NCBI GenBank assembly: GCA_002104895.1
Contig: MCFG01000022.1
Coordinates: 1 to 64,000, forward strand
Source of the DNA: Anaeromyces robustus
Taxonomy: Eukaryota > Neocallimastigomycota > Neocallimastigomycetes > Neocallimastigales > Neocallimastigaceae
Direction of reading: 5' to 3'
Length of the DNA: 64,000 nt
The notes beneath the pieces are model-generated. The model saw only the letters and a list, made by a program, of their open reading frames with translations, had not been told where the DNA came from and searched no databases. Position 1 is the first letter of the stretch. Each line of letters begins with the position of its first letter. Shown here in pieces: positions 55,785 to 64,000 of this stretch. Both the position numbers and the translations under genes were made by a program.

Positions 55785-55860
55785 TTATTGCTATGATGGT
55801 TTTACCATGCTAATACTGAAATAAATTGTTGAAATTTTTTTCTCTAAGACTGAGCAATAA
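55785..55860 (+). ncRNA. Box C/D snoRNA, candidate snR53-type SSU guide
   Basis: Box C ATGATGG (55793-55799), D' CTGA (55816-55819), a degenerate C' around TGTTGA (55827-55832) and D CTGA (55850-55853). The terminal stem is TTATTGCT/AGCAATAA (8 bp, perfect). The guide before D', CCATGCTAATA (55805-55815), is complementary to UAUUAGCAUGG in 18S rRNA; the fifth base pairs with the A of UUAGC, which by recollection is yeast Am796, the target of snR53. The D-side guide TCTCTAAGA could pair with UCUUAGAG of 18S rRNA, but I know no methylation there. It has the same orientation and spacing as the three preceding snoRNA genes. Confidence 0.82.
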
Positions 55861-56921
55861 AAAAATATAACAATATATAAATATATTTTTAAGAAAATTA
55901 TTATAAATAATTATATATTAATATTAATATTATTTTTTATAGTTTAATAATATAATTAGGTTAGTATGAAAGTTTTTTATTAGTTCCATGTTGTCCACTT
56001 TTTTGCAAATTTAAATGGCTTTTTGTCTTATTTTTAATATATTTTAATTATTAAATAAAAAAATATGTAATGAAATGTAAAAAAAAAAAAAAGAAAAATA
56101 AATAAATAAATAAATAAGAAAAAAAAATAAAAATATAAAGTTTGTGTAATAATTATAATAAAATATTTGTGTTGTTGTTAGTTAATAAGAATTGTGTACT
56201 TAAATGAATTATTGAGAATATATATATATATATGCAATAAAATGTTTTAATATTATTTGAAATCTTCCATAAAAAATAATAATATATTTAATTACTATTA
56301 ATTACTTTATTAGAAAATTATTATCTAATAATATGTTTATTAATATTAACTAGATATGAATAATTGAAATTATTTGGATGATTTTTGACAATATCTCTAT
56401 TTCGAATCTTGATAGTTAATTACAAATTTTTTTATTAATAATAAAAAATAAACCAATAAACCAATATATTATATAACATATGAAAAAAAAGAGAGATTAT
56501 TATCAAACATATATAATATATATATTCTAAGATTTCTGAAATAATCATATAAATATCTTTTTTTTTTTTTTAATCAATTTGTTCATTACTACAATATCAA
56601 TATAAGAATATGAGAACACCTATTAAAATTTGCATTTTTATACTTTTATTATTTATTATTTTTTTAAATATATATATATTTTTTTATTTGTTTAAATATA
56701 TGTTATTGAATATCTAAAAAAATTCTATTTTAATATATATATCTTTTTTTTTTATTTTATTTTATTTTAATTGCATCTATGTAAATTATATTAAAAAAAA
56801 ATGTTTATTTCTTTTTTTTTAACTATTAAAGAATTGTAGAATTATTTTATGAAAGTAAAAAAACATAAGATAAGAAACGAAAAGAAATATAAATAGTATA
56901 TAAATATTGAAAGAAAAAAAA

Positions 56922-56955
<34 letters not shown>

Positions 56956-57021
56956 ATACATATATGAATAATCATATAAAATATATATAAATAAATAAAT
57001 ATATATATATATATTTTATAA
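55861..57021. other. Spacer between the snoRNA cluster and REI1
   Basis: A/T filler with a possible fifth, degenerate C/D-like hairpin at 56332-56420 (8-bp stem ATTAACTA/TAGTTAAT, poor boxes). It also has a slightly GC-richer patch at 55960-56030 with no recognisable boxes. The right end holds the REI1 3' region. Confidence 0.5.
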
Positions 57022-57705
57022 TTATATAATTTGTTTTCTAAAGTGTCTTTGTAAGTTATTGTTTTTAATACCTAAACGTTCCTTTCTTCTTTGATAAGCC
57101 TTTAATTCTTCACGTGCTGCCTTCATTTTTTCTAATCTTTCTTGTTCTATGGTTAAACCACTACTACCAATATTATAATAACCAAGAGCTTTATATTTTT
57201 GAGTAAGACGATTAATAGCAACAGATTCTGGTTCATTAGTGTAACGAAGATTTTGATCATAATATCTTTTATATTCACGATGACCTATATGTGCTCCACT
57301 TGGTAAAATAAGTTCTGTACCTTCAGAAGTAATAGTTAATACATTATAATTTGGATCAAGTTCTTCATCTGGATTAACATCATCATCATAAGTTGAACTG
57401 AAATCATAAAAGTCAGAAATTTCTAAATCTGGTCCTTCTTCATATCTAATTTTTTGATGAGCTTTATCTAAAATATGTTTTCTGGTATCTTCTAAATTAT
57501 TAAAAGCTTTTTTACAATAAATACAGGTATTACCAATTGCAATCTTTTCGGCTAAATAATTCATAAAACCTTTTAAATCTACTAAATATTCAATATCTGG
57601 AATAAAGAAGGAATGTTCAACAGTCATATGTTCCATTTTTCTATTTATTTATTTATTTATTTATTATAATCATTTTGTTTTGTTTTGTTTTGTTTTGTTT
57701 TGTTA

Positions 57706-57741
<36 letters not shown>

Positions 57742-58959
57742 TAATTATTATTGTTATTATTTAATTATTTAAAATATTATATTTATATAAATACAAAAAG
57801 AATATTATTATTAATAAAATTATTTTTTTTTTAATATTTTTTTTCTCATTCACAAAAGAATATAGATAATAATTTTAATAATTTTTTTTATTAACAATAA
57901 TAAAAAAATTAATATTATTTCAATTAAAAAAAACTTACTCTTCTAAAGTTTCACCCTTAAAATCACAGAATAAACATTCAGTTTCTTCTAATCTTCTAGA
58001 GAATTTAATCTTTTCATCAATAACTTTATTAACTTCTTCTTCAGTTTGAGCTTCAGCAAGTTTCTTTTTCCAATTAATTCTTGGCATAGATTGTTTTTTA
58101 TCAAGACTTGCTTTATTTTCATTTTTACTATCCTTTCTTTTTTCAAATTTTGCTACTGATTCTAAATGTTTCTTGGAAATTTCATGATTTTTGAATGCAT
58201 TTTCATTTTTAAAAGATTTTCTATAATAATAAATATTTAATATATATATATTTAAAATTTAATATTTTATATTTTAAATTATTATTATTATTATATAAAG
58301 AAATTTAATCGATTGATAATTATAATAATGTTTTATAATAATTATTTTATATTTTAAATTATTATTATATATATAAAGAAATTTAATCGATTGATAATTA
58401 TAATAATGTTTTATAATAATATTATATTTATTTATAAATAAAATAAATTAATAATTACCCGCAAGCTTCACAATACCATCCTGTTTTCTTAGTTTCATTT
58501 TCTTTTGATTTATTTTCTTGGGCTTTTTTTAAATTAAAAAAAAAAAAAAGAGTATATTATATATATATATATGTTAAACATTTAGAATTAAAAATTAAAT
58601 ATTAATATAATTATTTTAATTTTTTTTTTAGATAAATAATTATTAATATTATTATCATTGTTAATTATATATTACAAATTAAAAATAATATTTTAATTAT
58701 AATTATTATAATTATTATATGTATTATATTTAAATTAATAATAATTACATGAAATTTTTTCTTTAAAAACATCATATGAAATTGGAAGAAGACCAGCTAC
58801 TTTTCTTTTAAGATTGTATCTATGCCAGTCTTGACGATAATGTTCTCTTTGAATATCAGCTGTACGAAATGCTACTTTACAAGTTAAACAAGTATATAAT
58901 GGATTTTGAATAGAAGAAGATTCTGAAAATTCTGAAGCAGCTGAAACGTCGACATCCAT
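57022..58959 (-). CDS. REI1: Cytoplasmic pre-60S maturation factor REI1/ZNF622
   Basis: A C2H2 zinc-finger factor that joins late pre-60S particles in the cytoplasm, probes the peptide exit tunnel and helps release/recycle Arx1 and Tif6 in yeast. Four exons on the minus strand are 58959-58749, 58522-58459, 58220-57939 and 57640-57022, giving 391 residues (yeast Rei1 is 393). Introns of 226, 238 and 298 bp are GT-AG with consistent phases. Fingers in order: YTCLTCKVAF...DWHRYNLKRKVA with the family hallmark LLPIS; WYCEACGKSFKNENAFKNH; ECLFCDFKG...MTVEHSFFIP; and CIYCKKAFNNLEDTRKH. The signature EISDFYDFSSTYDDD and the basic tail LPSGAHIGHREYKRYYDQNL follow. REH1 is a close relative in yeast; single-copy REI1 is the better guess. 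Confidence 0.95.
58261..58425. repeat. Direct duplication within REI1 intron 2
   Basis: Two adjacent copies of about 80 bp share TTTTATATTTTAAATTATTA, then AAAGAAATTTAATCGATTGA, then TAATTATAATAATGTTTTAT. They fill most of the 238-bp intron and differ mainly in the number of ATT units. Confidence 0.85.
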
Positions 58960-59984
58960 GTTGAATTATTATTATTTTTTTTTTTTGTAATATAAAAATA
59001 AATTGATTTAAAATAAATTAATGGTATAAAAATAGTTTAAATATTGATAAATATTTGAAACTTAAATATTATAACGAAAATAGTAATAATTATGAAAAAC
59101 AAATAAATAATTTTCTTTTTTTATTAATTTTATTAGAACTATTCTTAATAAATTATTAATAATAGTTCTATAATAAAGTCAAATTGTCTAAACAAATAAT
59201 TATAATTTTTTTAAAAAAATATTTTTTTTTATTAATTGCAAAAAAAAAAAAAAAAAAAAAACTATTGGTTGTTAAACTTTTATACATATATTTATTATTA
59301 TATTATCAATGTATTCAAATATATTGAATAATTTAAAATCTTAAACTTGATTGGATAAAAATATGTTTTTTAAAAAATAATATTTAAAATTTTAATTTTA
59401 AAATTTTGATATATAAAAAATTTTATATTATCAAAATTAAAAATTTAATACATTTTAATGATATTTACGTACATTAATGTAGATGTAACAACTTTTTTTT
59501 ATAAATATTATATTTTAAAAAATAAATATAAAAGATGAAAAAATAAAAAAATGGATGATCCATAATAAAGCTATATAAAGTTATATCCAATATATATATT
59601 TATGATAAAAGCATAAAATGAGTTATAATTAAATGGAATATAATGATTTTTTAAGTAAATAGTAATATTATTGAATATTTTTAAATATTATTTATTATTT
59701 TATTTATCTTTATAAAAGACAAATATAAAAGATTTTTATAAAAAAATTAATGACTTTTTTTATTTGTTGGCGTTTAACAATACTAAATATTTTTATTTAT
59801 ATTTAAATTTTCTCTATACTAATTGTATCAGTTTCAAATAAAAAAAATTTAATATTTTTGCTAATCCACAAGATTTCAATTTTGAATAGGAGATAAAAAA
59901 AATCAATTATATAATATATATCTATATACAAAAAAAATAATAATAATTTTTAGTGATAATCTATATATATTATATTTTATAATA

Positions 59985-60051
<67 letters not shown>

Positions 60052-60468
60052 TATCTTTTTTTTTTTTTTTTAATCTCTCTACTTAATTATTATATATAAA
60101 TAGAAAAACTTCTCTTTTTATTTATTTATTTTTTTTTTATCATTTACAATAAAAAAAGAAAAAAAAATTTTTTTTAAAAAATTTTAATTAAAAATAATAT
60201 ATAATAATTAATAATAATAATATAAATATTAAATTAACATATTTTCACATTTTTAAATAATTTCAATATTAATTTTTTTATATAAATAGAAAAATTATAA
60301 AGAAATTATTCTTATATAAAATATAAAAAATTAAAAATTAATATATAATAATAATAATAAAAAAAAAACTCATTTTTTATTATACACATATACAATTACA
60401 CAAACATAGCTATATCTATATTAATATCAAATTCTTTTCATATAAATTACATATAATAATAATAAAAT
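58960..60468. other. Divergent intergenic region between REI1 and tRNase Z
   Basis: About 1.5 kb between two head-to-head genes, so it should contain both promoters. Only A/T filler is visible, with an (ATT)n array of about 22 units at 59984-60051 and a C-rich-poor leader before the tRNase Z ATG. Confidence 0.65.
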
Positions 60469-62724
60469 ATGGCTAATACCATAGATATAACATTTCTAGG
60501 AACGAGTAGTGCACAACCAAGTGTAACAAGAAATCATAGTTCACTTGCAGTAAGAATTAATGGTTATACTTGGCTTTTTGATGCTGGTGAAGGTACCCAA
60601 CGTCAGTTAATGTTTAGTACTTTAAAATTAGGAAAAATTAATAAAGTTTTTATAACTCATTTACATGGGGTAAAATTTCAATATATATATATATATATAT
60701 TTAGAAAAACAAATAGAGTAATTTTTATAAAATTAAGAAATTTAAAATTTCATCTAATTTTATATAGTACAGAAGATTTAAATTAAATTTCTTATTATTA
60801 TCTAATTAATTATATTTTTATTTATACTGACTTATTTTTATATATATATTTTAATTAAATTATAATTCAATAATTTTTAAAATCATTTTAAATTTTAATT
60901 TTAAAATTAAAATTTATAAATTATTTGAAATTTCACATTTTTTATATCATATATATATAACTTATATAAAATTAAATCTTACACCAATCAATTATTATAT
61001 AATAATATAACAAATAATAAATAATAAATAATAATATGTAATAATAATAAAATAATTAGGATCATGTTTATGGTTTACCAGGATTAATATGTACTTTAAC
61101 AGCAGCACTTAATCCTCAAAATCATAATGATAATAATAATAATGCTGATGAAAATGAAGAAGTTGGAAATGATGCAGGAATAAAAGATCCAAAAACAACA
61201 CCATGTCTTGAAGTATATGGACCTGAAGGATTAAGAAAATATTTAAGATGTGCTTTAACTTTTACTTATTCTCGTTTACCTATATATTATCGTGTTCATG
61301 AATTTATAATGCCAAAAAATGATGTTGAAAGTATTAGAAAAGATAGTCCTTCTTTTCAACAAGATTATTTAAATATGAGAGATAAATTTTCTGATCAAAT
61401 TAAATCTGATTTTCTTCATCCAGATGAATTAATGGGTGAAAATATTCAACCTGATGATAATGGTTATTATCTTGATGTCCTCAGTATTGAACAAATATTG
61501 AATAGTAATAATAATAATAATAGTAATAATCAAGAACAAAAAAAGAATTCAATAAAGAAAAAATTTAAAAATAATCCTATTCATGATTTAATGAAAGTTC
61601 ATGCTACTTATATAAGACATTCTGTTCCTACATTAGGTTATGTATTAGAAGAACATGGTATTGAAGGTAATATTAAATTAGATTTAGTTCAACCTTTACT
61701 TCTTAAAAATAAAGAAGCTTTAGCTAAACAAGGTATAAAACAACCTTTTGCTTTAATTAAAGATTTAAAAAAAGGTAATATTATTAATTTACCAGATGGT
61801 ACAGTTTTAGATCCAAAAGATGTTATTACACCAGTTAAACAGAGAAAAATTGTTATATTGGGTGATACGTTTAATCCTTCAAAAATAGAACCATTAGCTC
61901 AAAATCCTACAATTTTAGTACATGAAGCTACAAATATGTATGAAGGTGAAGAAGAAGAAGAAAAAGAAAAAGAAATTACAGAGGAAAAAAATAATGATAA
62001 TAATGATAATAATAATGAAAATGATATTATTAATCAATTTTCATCATTAACTTTAAGTCCGGCTGAGCAATATCGTCAAAAAGTTATATCAAGAGGTCAT
62101 TCAATTCCAGAAATGGCAGGAGCTTTTGCAAAAAAATTAAATGCTAAATATTTAATATTAAATCATTTTAGTAGTAGATATTCTTCACTTAATCATATGG
62201 GTATAATACAACCTCCATGGAATAATCCAAATCTTAAGAATGAATTAAAAAAATATTGTCAATTTCAAAATCAAGATAATAAACAACAACCACTTTTACC
62301 TTACCCTATAAATTATGAAAAAAGAGATCTTTTATCTGAAGAAGAAAAATTACAATTAAAAAAATCATCCTCTAAGAATAAGAATATAAATACTATTACA
62401 ACCGATAATTCTAATTCTAATTCTAATAATAATGATAATAATGATAATAATTATGAACTTTCATTAGAGGATCAAAAACTTATAAAAGATTGGGAAACAA
62501 TGGAAAAAATTAGAAGAAAAGCAGCTTCTACTTTCCATCCTCCTTCTTTAAATCATATTATTTTAGCAGATGATTATTTACAGGTAGAATGTAATCGAGA
62601 AAAAGTAGACACTACATCATCATCATCAAAATCAAAGAATAATAAGAATAATAATGATGAAGAAAAAGAAAAAGATAATCAAACAATACCAATTTATATG
62701 GGATGGAATCAAGATTTAATATAA
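60469..62724 (+). CDS. ELAC1: tRNase Z (tRNA 3'-processing endoribonuclease), short ELAC1-like form
   Basis: A metallo-beta-lactamase nuclease that cuts 3' trailers from pre-tRNAs. Exons 60469-60669 and 61060-62724 encode 621 residues; the 390-bp intron falls exactly inside the zinc motif, giving HLHG|DH (His64, His66, Asp68, His69) when spliced, followed by VYGLPGL. Other signatures are ITFLGTSSAQPSVTRNHSS and LFDAGEGTQRQL at the start, IRHSVPTLGYVLEE (metal His), VILGDTFNPSKI (metal Asp), VHEATN (HEAT-like motif) and LILNHFSSRYSS (final His). Short-form enzymes are usually 300-380 residues. The excess here comes from Asn/Glu-rich insertions (around 61120-61170, 61500-61560, 61935-62040, 62270-62460 and the tail). 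It has only one beta-lactamase core, so it is not the long ELAC2/TRZ1 type. Confidence 0.93.
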
Positions 62725-63918
62725 TATTAATAATAAAAATTATTATAAAATTTAAAAATAATGAAAAAAATTATTATAAAATTTAAAAATAATGAAAAAA
62801 ATTATTGCTATTTTTAATTTAAATAAATAACTAAATAAATAATAAAGATAAAATAAAAAAAAATAAATTATAATTGTATAAACTATTATTCAGTTTTTTA
62901 TTTACTTTTTTATTTAATTATTTTTATTTCTTATTTATTTCTTTGTAATAAAAAAAAAAAAATAAATAATAAATAAATTGATATAATTTTTATTTATTAT
63001 TTATATATTAAATATAAATTATTAAATAATTAATAATATTTTTTTTATTTATTATTTATATATTTTATGATTATTTTATGATTATTTTATTATTATTCAT
63101 TTGGAGTAGTAGCAAAGTTTTCCTGATTATTATTTCAATAGTATTAAAAAATAATCATTATGGATTCTATTAATATAGATATACAATATATACAGCCTTT
63201 GTTTTGTTTGATTTTTATCAGTCAAAGTGAGATTGAATATATCCAATTTTCCAAATCATCCAAAGAGATTTGAGCGCTTTTTTTTTTTTTTTTTTTTGAA
63301 AGTTCTTTAATCAATTTTCGTATCTATTTTTAATTTCTTAAGACTCTAATTCTTTTATAGTAAGTCAGAAAGGTAATCTATACCAGGTGGAGGATTAAAG
63401 TATTGCCGTTATTATCTGGGTGACTACCTTATTCATATAGATTTTTAATATTATAACATTGTGAAAAAAAAAAAAAAAAACATTTAATCATTAATCCACA
63501 CAAGTTCAAAGTCCATAATCTCCAAACATTTCCAATAAAATCGAGTAAGATCTTTGGTATGACAAAAAAAGTCTTATAATTTAGAGCAGTCACCCATATG
63601 TAATATTTTCAATTAAATTGTCTCATAAGAATGTTTATTTTATTTATTTTCTATTTTTTTTTATATTAAAAAAAAAACAGTTTCTTATATTTGATGAATA
63701 ATAAATCTCTGATAATAATTAATTATAACAAAAATTTAAAAAAAAAAAAAAAAGTATTATCATGAAATTTAAATAACTTTTGGATTTATTATTTATTCCT
63801 ATTTTTTTTTTTATTTAATGATGGACATAAAATATTCAAAAAAAAAAAAAAATAAAATAAAATAAAATAAAATAAAATAATTATAATAATATTAAAATAA
63901 AGTATAATTATATACATA
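62725..63918. other. Spacer between tRNase Z and the right-edge gene
   Basis: It starts with a duplicated 32-bp unit (62752-62812, AAAAATTATTATAAAATTTA) and A/T filler, then the coding relic 63100-63600, then poly-A/T and an (AAATA)n run (63852-63880). No intact gene is seen. Confidence 0.6.
63100..63600 (-). pseudogene. Degraded coding relic, family unknown
   Basis: About 500 bp with raised GC. Minus-strand pieces look like protein, for example LTRFYWKCLEIMDFELVWI (around 63480-63560), HPDNNGNTLILHLV (around 63380-63425) and ALKSLWMIWKIGYIQSHFD (around 63220-63280). They are interrupted by homopolymer runs and are not in one continuous frame, so this is an old, broken sequence with several breaks. 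A 12-bp imperfect inverted repeat (ATCTGGGTGACT at 63413-63424 against 63586-63597) flanks the right part. The family is not recognised. Confidence 0.45.
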
Positions 63919-64000
63919 TTAAAAGTGATCTAAAATAATTCTTCGACAATTCAAACAATAATATACTAAAGTTGGCCCTTCATCACTTCGACAAATTGGC
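63919..64000 (-). CDS. C-terminal end of a gene running off the right edge (CxxC motif)
   Basis: A minus-strand frame open from the edge to TAA at 63919-63921 gives about 26 residues including PICRSDEGPTLVYY and CLNCRRIILDHF. The composition (Cys, Arg, Gly, Pro) and sudden GC rise fit a real terminal exon, and the CxxC could be half of a zinc site. Too little is present to name a family. Confidence 0.45.
   Translation of the reverse strand, partial: PICRSDEGPTLVYYCLNCRRIILDHF

Noticed and set aside
56332-56420. Possible fifth C/D snoRNA in the cluster (8-bp stem ATTAACTA/TAGTTAAT)
   Set aside because: Box C-like ATGAATA and D-like TTGA are both degenerate and no rRNA match is apparent; mentioned only as a weak possibility.

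Overview
The window looks like nuclear DNA of an anaerobic gut fungus (Neocallimastigomycota) or a very close zoosporic relative. Three things support this. Intergenic DNA and introns are almost pure A/T with long homopolymers and (AAT)n or (ATTT)n arrays, while exons have ordinary codon structure and GT-AG introns. A complete flagellar outer-arm dynein intermediate chain gene is present, so the cell makes motile zoospores. The CPA1 gene carries an upstream ORF that looks like the fungal arginine attenuator peptide, and its product has a mitochondrion/hydrogenosome-type presequence. The genus is not determined.

Layout: 1-5215 (-) is the 5' 1738 codons of a very large Asn/Ser-rich protein of unknown function. 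5216-13196 is a gene desert with (ATTT)n arrays and one degraded coding-like island. 13197-15347 (+) is CPA1 with its uORF and one intron. 17494-22223 (+) is DNAI2 in ten exons. 23622-24521 (+) is an intronless BAAT-type alpha/beta hydrolase. 24522-30659 is a desert. 30660-31778 (-) is a TLDc/OXR1-like protein. 31779-42645 is a desert with foldbacks, a duplicated 69-bp element and a second coding relic. 42646-43215 (+) is a LURP-one-related/tubby-like protein. 43216-49159 is repeat-rich and contains a ~1 kb element with long inverted arms. 49160-53254 (+) is a 1364-residue ankyrin protein. 54902-55860 (+) holds four box C/D snoRNA genes. 57022-58959 (-) is REI1 in four exons. 60469-62724 (+) is a tRNase Z split by one intron. 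63100-63600 is a third coding relic. 63919-64000 (-) is the last exon of a gene running off the right edge.

The genes form no operon. As themes: CPA1 starts arginine synthesis and is probably controlled by arginine-dependent ribosome stalling on its leader. DNAI2 serves the zoospore flagellum. REI1, the snoRNA cluster and tRNase Z all act in ribosome or tRNA maturation and happen to lie within 8 kb of each other.

The two observations most worth following are the attenuator-peptide-like uORF (13197-13283) and the snoRNA cluster, where three guides can be matched by eye to rRNA sites that are methylated in other eukaryotes.
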